Source: Oscillospiraceae bacterium (GTDB lineage: Bacteria; Bacillota; Clostridia; Oscillospirales; Ruminococcaceae). Taken from it: a stretch of 64,000 nt of DNA. How positions within the stretch are numbered: the stretch's first letter is position 1; each line of letters opens with the position of its first letter. The stretch is taken from positions 1-64,000 of the forward strand of contig JAFUNP010000012.1 in NCBI GenBank assembly GCA_017473015.1, given 5' to 3'. Of this stretch, positions 14,961 to 23,629 are shown one piece after another. The notes below the pieces were generated by a model, which was not told where the DNA came from, searched no databases, and saw only the letters and a list, made by a program, of their open reading frames with translations. The position numbers were made by a program, and so were the translations under genes.

Positions 14961-15935
14961 ATGCTCAAAAGACCTTTGATTATTGACTGCGACCCGGGCA
15001 TTGACGATGCAGAGTGCCTTATGATGGTACAGGGCAGCGGTCAGTTTGACATCCGTGGTATCACAGCTGTACACGGTAATGTACCGCTGGATTTCACATC
15101 TAAAAACGCACTGTTCTTAAGCAAAATGTATGAAATGGACTGCCCAGTGTACAAAGGTGCAGAAAAAGCCTTTATCCAGCGACTGCCACGCGCTGAATAT
15201 GTACACGGTAACAACGGCCTGATTGGTTTCGAATATGAACTGCCGGAAGATGCACAGTTTGCAGAAGGCCATGCCTGGGATTTTATCTGGGAAGAAGCTG
15301 TTAAACAGAATGGTGAATTGGAAATTCTGGCTATCGGACCTCTGACAAACCTGGCTATTGCTGTAATGAAGCATCCAGAGCTGCCAAAACTGGTTAAAAA
15401 CCTGGTTATCATGGGCGGTGCAGCAGGTAATGGTAACTTCGGTGTTTATTCCGAATACAATATTGCCCAGGACCCACATGCATGTGAAATTGTTCTTCAG
15501 GCCGGTTTCCCTAACTTTACTATGGTAGACCTGAATGCCTGCCATATGGTTCATCTCACAAGAGAAGAATGTGAACCACTGCGCAATCTGCCACAGACAA
15601 ACAGATTTGCCGCACTGTGCAAACGGATGCTGGAATTTGAAGACAAAAACAAAGAAAAACTGGCTGAAATCGGCGATGGTTTCCTTGTTTCTGAAGACCA
15701 TTACACCTGTGACCCTGTTGCAGCTGCAGTTCTTATCGACCCTGAAATCGCACAGTATGTGGAAAAATATGTTTTCTGTGACTGTGCAGGCGAAATGACA
15801 GAGGGTCAGACAGTTATCGACTGGCTGGGCTTTGCTCCTTTTAAAAATGTGAAAATTCCTGTTGCTATGGACAGAGAAAAATTCAAAGAAATCTATTTCA
15901 GATGTGTAAAATCTTATGACAGGGAGGAGTGCTGA
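14961..15935 (+). CDS. Nucleoside hydrolase, 'DPG' type with Cys in place of the active-site His
   Basis: 324 residues. The signature is DCDPGIDD, the ribose loop is IGPLTNLAI, and the C-terminal motif reads TCDPVAAAV where classical enzymes have His-Asp. It shares the opening MLKRPxIID and the GNVPxxxTSxNAL segment with the gene at 9272. Nucleoside hydrolase family members with Cys at this site are known, with substrates not readily predicted. First gene of a rightward pair: the next gene starts one base after its stop codon. Confidence 0.88.
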   Translation: MLKRPLIIDCDPGIDDAECLMMVQGSGQFDIRGITAVHGNVPLDFTSKNALFLSKMYEMDCPVYKGAEKAFIQRLPRAEYVHGNNGLIGFEYELPEDAQFAEGHAWDFIWEEAVKQNGELEILAIGPLTNLAIAVMKHPELPKLVKNLVIMGGAAGNGNFGVYSEYNIAQDPHACEIVLQAGFPNFTMVDLNACHMVHLTREECEPLRNLPQTNRFAALCKRMLEFEDKNKEKLAEIGDGFLVSEDHYTCDPVAAAVLIDPEIAQYVEKYVFCDCAGEMTEGQTVIDWLGFAPFKNVKIPVAMDREKFKEIYFRCVKSYDREEC

Positions 15936-15936
15936 T

Positions 15937-16893
15937 ATGCTTAACAAAAAACCTATTATAATGGACGTTGACACAGGTGTTGACGATACCCTGGCACTGC
16001 TGCTGGTTGCTGCTTCCGACAAACTGGACCTGAAGGCTATCACCACAGTATTTGGCAACTGTTCTCTGGAAACTACAACAAAAAATACACTTAAAATCTG
16101 TGAGCTGTTTGGTCTGGATGTTCCTGTAGCTGCAGGTTCATACCGCCCTGTAATCGACCCACCGATTGACTACTCAGTAGCACCTATGGTTGATATTCAC
16201 GGCCGTGATGGTCTGGGCAATGTGGGCGACAGACTTCCTGAACCTACAAAACAGGCTGTAAATATGCCTGCTGTTGACCTGATGGCAAAAGCAATCAAAG
16301 AGTGTGATGAAAAAGTAACTATCGTTGCTACAGCACCTCTTACAAATATTGCAGCTTTCCTTATGGCTTATCCTGACCTCCATGAAAAAGTTGAATGTAT
16401 AGCACTTATGGGTGGCGCAGCCTTCGGCGGCAACATGGGCTTCAGCGTAGAAGCAAATATCGGTCATGACCCTGATGCAGCTAAAATAGTGTTTATGAGC
16501 GACGTGCCTAAATACATGTTCAGCCTTGATGCCACAATGGCTTGTTTTATCACAGATGATGAACGTCAGGCTATCGCTGATAACGGCGGTGAAACAGGTA
16601 AATTCCTGCAGGCATGTATGCAGCAGTATTCTGATATTTACAAAGCTCTGGGTGGTCTTCCGGGCGCTGTTCTCCACGACTCACTGCCTGTAGCATGGCT
16701 GCTGGATGAATCAGTGGTTGAATTTGCACACTGTCATGTAGATGTGGAACTGAAAGGTGTAAAAACACGCGGCTGTACAGTATGTGACTTGAAAGGTTAC
16801 ACAGGCAAACCTGCCAATACTTATGTTTCAATGAAAGCAGACAGAGAAAAACTTATCAATATGCATATTGAAGCAGCTAAAAAATTCAAATAA
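15937..16893 (+). CDS. Nucleoside hydrolase, 'DTG' type with conserved His-Asp
   Basis: 318 residues. The signature is DVDTGVDD, the ribose loop is TAPLTNIAAF and the active-site motif LHDSLPVAW keeps the His. It resembles the gene at 10216, including the ITTVxGNxxxExTTxNTL segment. The start ATG 15937 has a GGGAGGAG site inside the end of the preceding gene, whose stop it nearly abuts, so translation is coupled. An earlier in-frame ATG at 15916 has no site. No transporter for nucleosides is linked. Confidence 0.9.
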   Translation: MLNKKPIIMDVDTGVDDTLALLLVAASDKLDLKAITTVFGNCSLETTTKNTLKICELFGLDVPVAAGSYRPVIDPPIDYSVAPMVDIHGRDGLGNVGDRLPEPTKQAVNMPAVDLMAKAIKECDEKVTIVATAPLTNIAAFLMAYPDLHEKVECIALMGGAAFGGNMGFSVEANIGHDPDAAKIVFMSDVPKYMFSLDATMACFITDDERQAIADNGGETGKFLQACMQQYSDIYKALGGLPGAVLHDSLPVAWLLDESVVEFAHCHVDVELKGVKTRGCTVCDLKGYTGKPANTYVSMKADREKLINMHIEAAKKFK

Positions 16894-16904
16894 TGTATAA
16901 AAGA

Positions 16905-16936
16905 ACCGGCAGGGGATAAACCCTGCCGGTATTTTT
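16905..16936. terminator. Terminator between nucleoside hydrolase and AAA ATPase genes
   Basis: A perfect 10-bp stem ACCGGCAGGG / CCCTGCCGGT (16905-16914 with 16921-16930) is followed by ATTTTTA; an A-rich side on the left suits the converging minus-strand gene too. Confidence 0.85.
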
Positions 16937-16946
16937 ATTATTCAGA

Positions 16947-18416
16947 TTACAGAATAATTGTATTGAAATCTTCCACTTCCAGTGTTGTCAGCTGGCTGTC
17001 TTCGATTTTGTCCAGTACGGCCAGTCGGTTTGCCTGGTTTATAAGAGCTTTTTCAAAGAAGTTTCTCACATCACGGGCATTGGCGTAGTTTTCCGGTCTG
17101 TTTTCACAGCGCTTGGTAAAAAATTCTGTGGCGAATTTTTCAGCTTCTTCACTTAAAACAAGGTCAGCTTTTTTAGCCTGAAGTTTAAGAATGCCAATCA
17201 GTTCTTCCGGTGTGTAATCATCAAAATACAGGTACTTGTTGAATCTGGATTTCAGACCAGGGTTGGAATTGAGGAATTCTTCCATTGGTTTAGGATAGCC
17301 GGCAACTATCACAATCAGGTCGTCACGGTTATCTTCCATGAATTTCAGCAGTGTGTCCACAGCTTCAAAACCATAGTCTGTTGCGCCTCTGTTTACAGTC
17401 AGGGAATATGCCTCGTCAATAAACAGCACGCCGCCTTTGGCTTTGTTTACTACTTCCTGTACTTTCAGTGCTGTCTGGCCAACATAGCCGCCTACCAGAC
17501 CACTGCGGTCCACCTCTGTCAGATGACCTTTTGACAGAAGTCCCATGGCCTTGTATATTTCAGCCAGCAGGCGGGCGATAGTGGTTTTACCGGTACCAGG
17601 ATTGCCGCTGAATACCATATGCAAGCTCATATCAGGGCTGTCCATACCGCGTTCTTCTCTGATTTTTCTGATTTTAACCAGATTTATCAGGCTGTTTACA
17701 TCTTCTTTTACTTTTTCCAGACCGATAAGAATGTTCAGCTCTTCCAGCAGTTCATCCAGTGTTTTTTCAGGCTCTTTTTCTTCTTCCACTGCCTGTTCCT
17801 GTGTAGCTTCAGTCTGTGGAGAGGCAGTTTTGATGTCTGACAGGTCCACATTTTTCAGTGGAACGGTTTTGTTGTCCACAGGTACTGCTACTTTATTCAG
17901 TTCGTCCTGCAATTTGCCGAAAGTATCATTTACACTTTCAATCAGTTTGGAGTCGATATATGCTTCCATATTGTCACATAAAAGTGTCAATGAATAGGTT
18001 TCATTTTTGGTTGCACCATCGCATTTGATATATGCCTGACCCAGCTGGCGGTAAAGATTTAGGATAAGTTTTGCAGTTTCTTTTACGCCGTCCATATCAT
18101 TGTCAGCTTTTACAAAAGCTTTGAAACAATAGGGGAGATTGTTGGTAAAGTCAGAACCGTAAACCCTGTGTGTTATGGCGTATTCTCTCATTTCCTTTAC
18201 AGAATAGTCAAAACCCAGATATTCTTTTATAAATCTTGATTCTGCACCTGTCAGCTTTGCATCTGTAAAGCTGAGATTAAGGAGAAAATGAAATAGTTCT
18301 CCTCGGAAAATTTCTCTTGCAGGGGAGGTATTGTTTTTGTCCCATGCCTCACTTTTTTCCAGTGCATCGCATAATAAATAAGCTGTATTTATAGCTTCTT
18401 TCAGTCTGATACTCAT
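16947..18416 (-). CDS. CbbX/SpoVK-type AAA+ ATPase
   Basis: 489 residues. Residues 1-190 form a helical N-terminal domain of unrecognised type, then an acidic linker, then one CbbX-like AAA+ module: LNILIGLEKVKEDV, Walker A GNPGTGKTT, the pore loop region SGLVGGYVGQTA, Walker B LFIDEAYSL, sensor and arginine finger in NPGLKSRFN. SpoVK/CbbX proteins are hexameric remodellers; Bacillus SpoVK acts late in sporulation, CbbX reactivates Rubisco. The client here is unknown. Its ATG overlaps the stop of the preceding YjbR gene (ATGA), so both are co-translated. Confidence 0.85.
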   Translation of the reverse strand: MSIRLKEAINTAYLLCDALEKSEAWDKNNTSPAREIFRGELFHFLLNLSFTDAKLTGAESRFIKEYLGFDYSVKEMREYAITHRVYGSDFTNNLPYCFKAFVKADNDMDGVKETAKLILNLYRQLGQAYIKCDGATKNETYSLTLLCDNMEAYIDSKLIESVNDTFGKLQDELNKVAVPVDNKTVPLKNVDLSDIKTASPQTEATQEQAVEEEKEPEKTLDELLEELNILIGLEKVKEDVNSLINLVKIRKIREERGMDSPDMSLHMVFSGNPGTGKTTIARLLAEIYKAMGLLSKGHLTEVDRSGLVGGYVGQTALKVQEVVNKAKGGVLFIDEAYSLTVNRGATDYGFEAVDTLLKFMEDNRDDLIVIVAGYPKPMEEFLNSNPGLKSRFNKYLYFDDYTPEELIGILKLQAKKADLVLSEEAEKFATEFFTKRCENRPENYANARDVRNFFEKALINQANRLAVLDKIEDSQLTTLEVEDFNTIIL

Positions 18417-18751
18417 TTTTTCTTTCCTTTCTTTGCGGTCAGGCTATAGCTGTCACCAATCATCTGCATTATCTGCCGGTAGTCTGCATCACCGCCTACA
18501 ATCACTGTACTCCAGTGCTCTTTGTTCATGTGATATGCCGGTGTCACGCTTTCAAAACTGCCTCGCCAGAATGTGCCCCATTCAGGCCGGTTTTTAAAAT
18601 TGATACACAGGTTGCCGTTTCGGTGATAAAGCAACGCAAAAATTTTTTTGTTGTCGTTGTGTCTTATGGCGGCCCAGTCACTTTCGTCAAAAGGGTAGTC
18701 AAGATATACATTTTCCAGCTTCAGCAATTCTGAAATATAAAAATCTTTCAT
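18413..18751 (-). CDS. MmcQ/YjbR family (DUF419) protein
   Basis: 112 residues of the YjbR fold: DESDWAAIRHNDNKKIFALLYHRNG, LCINFKNRPEWG and the C-terminal AYHMNKEHWSTV segment with DYRQIMQMIGDSY. The family has a CyaY-like fold and is suspected to bind DNA or other partners, with no firm function. It is the first gene of a two-gene leftward operon with the AAA ATPase. Ribosome binding site AAAGGA before ATG 18751. Confidence 0.85.
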   Translation of the reverse strand: MKDFYISELLKLENVYLDYPFDESDWAAIRHNDNKKIFALLYHRNGNLCINFKNRPEWGTFWRGSFESVTPAYHMNKEHWSTVIVGGDADYRQIMQMIGDSYSLTAKKGKKK

Positions 18752-18896
18752 AAATAATCCTTTGAATAATTCATACTATTAACTTTAAACTATCAGAATA
18801 AAACTGTCAATAAAAAATGGTTTTCTTTTGTACTGTTTAATGGTATTATAATAAAAGATAATTTAGGAATACTATCGGTACGCGAGGAGGATAATT

Positions 18897-19448
18897 ATGA
18901 AACTAATGATTGCATCAGATATTCACGGCTCAGCATATTACTGTGAAAAACTGCTGGACTGCTATAAAACTGAAAAAGCAGACAAGTTGGTTTTGCTGGG
19001 GGATATTCTTTATCACGGTCCCAGAAACGACCTGCCAAAGGACTATGCGCCTAAAAAAGTGATTGAAATGCTGAACGCTATAAAAGATGAAATCCTTTGT
19101 GTGCGCGGTAATTGTGATACAGAAGTGGACCAGATGGTATTGCAGTTTCCTATACTGGCGGATTATGCATTCCTTTACTGGAGAGAAAAAATGGTTTTTG
19201 TGACGCACGGTCATAATCACAACCTGGAAAACCTGCCGATGCTGAAAAAAGGAGATATATTGCTCCACGGTCATACTCATGTGCCTGCCTGTGAAAAAAC
19301 AGATGTATGCACATATATTAATCCTGGTTCTGTTTCTATACCAAAGGAAAACAGCCATTACAGCTATATAATTATAGACGATAATGCTGTTGTATTTAAA
19401 AATCTGGATGGTGAAGAATATAAAAAAGCATTTTATTCAGAATTATAA
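18897..19448 (+). CDS. YfcE-type metallophosphoesterase
   Basis: 183 residues, single-domain calcineurin-like phosphoesterase. Metal-binding motifs are in order: SDIHG (residues 7-11), LLGDILYHGPRN, RGNCD, THGH and HGHTHVPA. YfcE-type enzymes are cytosolic phosphodiesterases of uncertain natural substrate. ATG follows GAGGAGG. Single gene. Confidence 0.92.
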   Translation: MKLMIASDIHGSAYYCEKLLDCYKTEKADKLVLLGDILYHGPRNDLPKDYAPKKVIEMLNAIKDEILCVRGNCDTEVDQMVLQFPILADYAFLYWREKMVFVTHGHNHNLENLPMLKKGDILLHGHTHVPACEKTDVCTYINPGSVSIPKENSHYSYIIIDDNAVVFKNLDGEEYKKAFYSEL

Positions 19449-19457
19449 TTGCATAAC

Positions 19458-19486
19458 AAAAGGCGGCCTGAGCCGCCTTTTTATTT
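19458..19486. terminator. Bidirectional terminator between yfcE-like and hydroxyacid dehydrogenase genes
   Basis: The 10-bp stem AAAAGGCGGC / GCCGCCTTTT with loop CTGA lies between two converging genes; A-run and T-run flank it. Confidence 0.88.
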
Positions 19487-20467
19487 GGATTTTCTGTATC
19501 CTGTGTCATAATCTACCTGGTTCATCAGCTCTTTTCCATCCACATAGCGCTGTGCGTTTTCCAGCATGATTGCTTCAATAGCTTCCACTGTTTCTCTGGC
19601 GTGATAACCGCCGGAAATATGAGGAGTGATTATTGCGTTTTTTGCTTTCCACAACGGGTGGTAGCTGGGAAGAGGCTCAGGATTGGTCACATCCAGCAAA
19701 GCTCCGCCAATAATTTCTTTCTGCAGGGCAGCGGCCAATGCATCAGTGTCCACAGCATTACCTCGCCCCACATTTATCAGCACAGCATCATTTTTCATTA
19801 ATTCCAGCTGATTTATGCTTATTATGTTCTGTGTCCGGCTGGAATTTGGCAGGCACAGTGCCACTATATCCATCTGTGGCAGCAGCCGGTCCAGTTTGTC
19901 CAAAGTATTTATTGATTTTACATAAAGGGGCAGGGAAGATGGTGTTCTTTTTATGCCGTGTATTTCAGCACCCAAAGCGTGCATTTTCTCTGCAAACTGT
20001 CCGCCTATATCTCCCAGACCAACTACCAACACCCTGCTGCCGCGTATTGTTTTTACACAACCCAGGTCATCCCACAGTCCTGAAAATTGATTGTCACGGT
20101 AAAGATGCAGCTTTTTATACAGTGCAAAAACACCGGCCACCATATACTCTGCTATAGCATGGCCGTAAGCTCCGGTGGCGTTTGTAAGCACAGTTTTATC
20201 AGGATGCAGCAAACCGCATCCGGCATATACATCTGCGCCGGATGATGCTATCTGCAGCCATTTAAGATTTTCACATTTTGCCAGCGTATGAATGCTGGGG
20301 TTACCGATAATAATACTTGCGTTTTTCAGTTCAGTGTCAGTGAATGGATGTGCTTTATAATCTTTATCATTACGCAGAATAACTCTGTACTTGCTTTGAA
20401 GTATGGTGCACAGCTTTTCGATTGTATTGTCGGTAAGCTCTGTGCGGATAAGACATAGCTCTTTCAT
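19481..20467 (-). CDS. D-isomer specific 2-hydroxyacid dehydrogenase
   Basis: 328 residues. The NAD-binding Rossmann motif is VLVVGLGDIGGQFAE; the catalytic triad is in NVGRGNAVD (Arg), TNPEPLP (Glu) and TPHISGG (His). The enzyme reduces a 2-keto acid to the D-hydroxy acid or the reverse; the substrate is not evident. The start at 20467 has an AAGGAG site; an ATG 36 bases upstream does not. Single gene. Confidence 0.9.
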   Translation of the reverse strand: MKELCLIRTELTDNTIEKLCTILQSKYRVILRNDKDYKAHPFTDTELKNASIIIGNPSIHTLAKCENLKWLQIASSGADVYAGCGLLHPDKTVLTNATGAYGHAIAEYMVAGVFALYKKLHLYRDNQFSGLWDDLGCVKTIRGSRVLVVGLGDIGGQFAEKMHALGAEIHGIKRTPSSLPLYVKSINTLDKLDRLLPQMDIVALCLPNSSRTQNIISINQLELMKNDAVLINVGRGNAVDTDALAAALQKEIIGGALLDVTNPEPLPSYHPLWKAKNAIITPHISGGYHARETVEAIEAIMLENAQRYVDGKELMNQVDYDTGYRKSK

Positions 20468-20769
20468 ATAATCTCCTTGATGTATTTTAGAGTATTTATG
20501 CATTAATAACTAATATTTTCATATAGTTTACCACAAAAAAAGCATATTTCTATAGATATTTTTATATTTGAATAAAAATATAATAAACTTATACAAATTT
20601 TAATGTTTATATTTGTGCATTTTAAATAAAATATATGAAAAAAATAGATTGAATATATGCTTTTTACATATCATAAATTATGAATTTTGCTGTAAAAATA
20701 CACTAAAATGTGGAATTTAGTTGTTGAAAATTACAAAATAAGCGGTATGTAGTGCTTGTTAAAAAAATG
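20468..20769. other. AT-rich intergenic stretch
   Basis: This very AT-rich gap holds the promoter region of the leftward dehydrogenase gene. I see no open frame, repeat or stable hairpin in it. The promoter for the rightward unit starts at 20770. Confidence 0.6.
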
Positions 20770-20798
20770 TTGACTTATTGATTAAAAAGTGTGATAAT
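20770..20798 (+). promoter_or_regulatory. Promoter of the leader ORF/transporter/amidohydrolase region
   Basis: TTGACT (20770-20775), 17 bases, GATAAT (20793-20798) preceded by TGT. The predicted start near 20805 gives a leader of about 285 bases before the transporter. Confidence 0.7.
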
Positions 20799-20890
20799 TT
20801 ATGCATGTCAAATCCGGGTATATGTTGTCCAATCATATACAAGGCCTGACATAAAATAAAAATGGTAGGGAACCAAAAGGGAGGTGTTCA

Positions 20891-21034
20891 ATGGTGAAAA
20901 GCGACATTAGCGACATTAGACTACAGCGACTATCACTGTTTAATCTATTATGCTTAAAAATTATTTTGTACTTTGAAAATTTAATATGTCTTTTTAAGCC
21001 ATTGACTTATCCGCAACTTTTACTGGTTAATTGA
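20891..21034 (+). CDS. Candidate 47-residue leucine-rich leader peptide
   Basis: ATG 20891 has one of the best ribosome binding sites in the window (GGGAGGTG, six bases away). The frame runs 47 codons to TGA at 21032. The peptide begins MVKSDISDIRLQRL and becomes hydrophobic, with about 13 leucines. It lies between the promoter and the transporter gene, 56 bases before the latter. The DNA near the start has tandem GCGACATTA copies. It may be a regulatory leader peptide, a small membrane protein, or chance. No homologue is recognised. Confidence 0.45.
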   Translation: MVKSDISDIRLQRLSLFNLLCLKIILYFENLICLFKPLTYPQLLLVN

Positions 21035-21090
21035 TTATTTATTTTTATTTTAATTTAAACTTATTATATTTAAGAGAGAGGAAATTTATT

Positions 21091-22272
21091 ATGACTTGGA
21101 CTCCAATGATGTGTTTCGCTGTGATTGCATTTGCATTCGTAATCGGCGAATTTCTTTCACGTTTAACTAAAGGCTATGTTTCATCCATGGTTTTCGGCTG
21201 TTTCGTAGCTATGGGCCTGTTCTGGTCCGGACTTATCCCTGCAACTATCGCAATGGACTCTACACTTCTGCCTACACTGTATGGCGTTGGTGTTGCAATG
21301 CTGCTGGTTAATATGGGTACTTCTATTGATATCGAAAGCCTTATCCAGGAATGGAAAACAGTTGTTGTTTGCTGTGCAGGCCTTGTAGGTATCGGCGTTC
21401 TTGCTTTCACAATCGGTAATGCTGTTTTCGGTAAAGAATACTCACTGGTTGCTGCACCTGTTGTAGCTGGCGGTGTTATTGCTTACCAGATTGTTGCTGA
21501 TGCAGCTGTTACAGCTGGCCAGCCTCTGTATGCAGGCTTTGCCGCTCTGGTTCTCGCATTCCAGTCTATGATTGGTATGCCAGTTGCTTCTTTCTGTCTG
21601 AAGAAAGAACTTATCAGCGCACATGCAAAAGGCATGTTCTCTGGTTCTGCTGAAAAGAAAACAGCTTTCAAACTTCCTGAAACAAATCTTTTCAAAGACC
21701 CATCTCCAGCTGCTGATACACCAACACTGAAATTCTTCAAACTGGCTGTTGTTGCTACAGTTGGTTATTGCCTGACAACATATGTTGTTCCTGCTATCAA
21801 TGTTAATATTATGTACCTGCTGGTTGGTATCGTTGCAAGAAAAATCAACTTCCTGCAGAGAGAACCTCTTAAAGCTGCAGGCGGTTACGGCTATATCATG
21901 CTGTGTATGTACGCTCTGACATTCAACGGCTTTGCTACAGTTTCTCCAACAGATGCTTTGGGCTTTATCTTCCCACTGTTCGGTACTCTGATTCTTGGCG
22001 TTATCGGTATTGCTATTATGGCTCTCATCTTTGGTAAAATCGTTGGCTACAACCCTTATGTTTCTATCGCTTGTGGCGTTACAGCTCTGTTCGGCTATCC
22101 AGCTACAGAAATCCTGTCCAACGAAGTTGTTGCTTCCATGACAGACTTCACAGCAGAAGAAAAAGAAAAAGCTCTGAGCTATGTTCTGCCAAAAATGGTT
22201 GTTGGTGGTTTCACAACAGTTACTATCGCTTCCGTTGTATTCGCAGGCATCATCGCACCAATGATTTTCTAA
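21091..22272 (+). CDS. Multi-pass membrane transporter of unrecognised family
   Basis: 393 residues with about 10-11 hydrophobic segments and two similar halves, as in inverted-repeat secondary transporters. Glycine-rich re-entrant-like stretches occur at VAAPVVAGGVIAYQIVADAA and near GYNPYVSIACGVTALFGYPA. The overall look resembles GltS/ESS-type carriers, but I cannot assign it. ATG 21091 has a GAGAGAGG site; the longer frame from 21031 has none. Downstream are two amidohydrolases, so the substrate may be a dipeptide, N-acyl compound or cyclic amide. A terminator separates it from them. Confidence 0.75.
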   Translation: MTWTPMMCFAVIAFAFVIGEFLSRLTKGYVSSMVFGCFVAMGLFWSGLIPATIAMDSTLLPTLYGVGVAMLLVNMGTSIDIESLIQEWKTVVVCCAGLVGIGVLAFTIGNAVFGKEYSLVAAPVVAGGVIAYQIVADAAVTAGQPLYAGFAALVLAFQSMIGMPVASFCLKKELISAHAKGMFSGSAEKKTAFKLPETNLFKDPSPAADTPTLKFFKLAVVATVGYCLTTYVVPAINVNIMYLLVGIVARKINFLQREPLKAAGGYGYIMLCMYALTFNGFATVSPTDALGFIFPLFGTLILGVIGIAIMALIFGKIVGYNPYVSIACGVTALFGYPATEILSNEVVASMTDFTAEEKEKALSYVLPKMVVGGFTTVTIASVVFAGIIAPMIF

Positions 22273-22288
22273 TTTAATCTATGACTTT

Positions 22289-22321
22289 AAAAAGACAGAT
22301 ATTAATTATCTGTCTTTTTTG
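22289..22321 (+). terminator. Terminator after the transporter gene
   Basis: The stem AAAAGACAGATA / TATCTGTCTTTT with loop TTAAT is followed by a T-run. Some read-through to the amidohydrolases is possible. Confidence 0.85.
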
Positions 22322-22376
22322 TTTATCCGTATATTATTCGAAATTATAAACAGTTTTTGTTACAAGGAGAAAAATT

Positions 22377-23594
22377 ATGGCATGTAAAGTATTGAAATGC
22401 TCAAAAATGTTTGATGCAGAGAACGAAAAAGTTCTGGAAAATGTAATGGTATTTGTAAAAGACAATATCATCGAAAAAGTATGCCCATGGACCGATGAAA
22501 CAGAAGGTTATGAACTGGTTGACCTTACAGATAAATTTGTTACACCTGGTCTTATTGACTGTCATGTTCACCTTTCTTCCAATGGGGAAGCCAACCCTGT
22601 AAGCGGTCAGAAAACTCTCGGCGACCACGCTTTCTTTATGATGAGAATGGCACAGGCAGACCTTATGGCTGGTTTTACTACACTTCGTTCTGTTGGTGAC
22701 CCTGGTTTTAATGATGTAGCGCTGAGAAACGCAATTGACAGAGGCGAAGTAGTTGGTCCTCGTCTTCTGGTTTCCGGCCCGTGTCTGGGTACAACAGGCG
22801 GTCATGCAGACAGCCATTACAACCCATATATCACAGAATCTCCTGTAGCCATTTCAGGCAATATCGCTGATGGCGCTGACGCAATGCTCCAGGCTGCAAG
22901 ATATAATATCAAACATGGTGTTGATGTGCTGAAGTTCATGTCAACCGGCGGTGTAATGAGCAAAGGTACCACAGTAGGCGCACAGCAGATGACATCTGAA
23001 GAAATGCGAGCTGTATGTGAAGTGGCTGAAATGTACGGTGTAATCACAGCTACTCACGCTCATGGTACAAACGGCATTAAATGTGCTGTAAAAGCCGGTG
23101 TAACCTCTGTGGAACACGGCATGATGCTGGACGATGAATGTATAGAAGAAATGGCTAAACGCGGTACATATCTTGTTCCTACAATCATTGCGGCAGAAAG
23201 AATTATCGTAATGGGTGCAGAGGCAGGTATCCCACAGTTTATGGTGGACAAAGCCAAACAGGTTCTGGCAAACCATAAGAACGGTGTGACAAAAGCAAGA
23301 GCAGCAGGTGTAAAAGTGGCATTTGGTACAGACTCTGGTACACCTTACAACTTCCACGGCAAGCAGGCTTATGAATTCCAGCTGATGCAGGAATTCGGCA
23401 TTCGGCCTCTGGAAGCTCTTACAGCTGCCACCAAAACAGCATCTGAACTTATCAGAAGACAGGATACAGTAGGCTCTATCACAGCAGGCAAATTTGCTGA
23501 TATTGCTGCTTTTGACGGCGACCCACGCGAAGACATCACAGCTATGACCAGATGTGATTTCGTTATGAAAAACGGCGTGATTTATAAAGGTTAA
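22377..23594 (+). CDS. Amidohydrolase superfamily metal-dependent hydrolase (prolidase/imidazolonepropionase-like), paralogue 1
   Basis: 405 residues. Metal ligands of a binuclear amidohydrolase are visible: DCHVHLS near residue 62, the Lys in DVLKFMSTGG, HAHG, SVEHGMM and FGTDSG. The N- and C-terminal strands (FVTPGLIDCH, ADIAAFDGDP) form the usual small beta sandwich. Relatives include Xaa-Pro/Xaa-Arg dipeptidases and imidazolonepropionase-like enzymes. It is about half identical by eye to the next gene. ATG follows ACAAGGAG. Confidence 0.88.
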   Translation: MACKVLKCSKMFDAENEKVLENVMVFVKDNIIEKVCPWTDETEGYELVDLTDKFVTPGLIDCHVHLSSNGEANPVSGQKTLGDHAFFMMRMAQADLMAGFTTLRSVGDPGFNDVALRNAIDRGEVVGPRLLVSGPCLGTTGGHADSHYNPYITESPVAISGNIADGADAMLQAARYNIKHGVDVLKFMSTGGVMSKGTTVGAQQMTSEEMRAVCEVAEMYGVITATHAHGTNGIKCAVKAGVTSVEHGMMLDDECIEEMAKRGTYLVPTIIAAERIIVMGAEAGIPQFMVDKAKQVLANHKNGVTKARAAGVKVAFGTDSGTPYNFHGKQAYEFQLMQEFGIRPLEALTAATKTASELIRRQDTVGSITAGKFADIAAFDGDPREDITAMTRCDFVMKNGVIYKG

Positions 23595-23629
23595 TAAAAT
23601 TTAAAATATATAAAAACGAGGAAATTAAA

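Noticed and set aside
15117-16058. Long minus-strand open frame (313 codons) opposite the nucleoside hydrolase genes
   Set aside because: Shadow of two clear nucleoside hydrolase genes; no recognisable domains.
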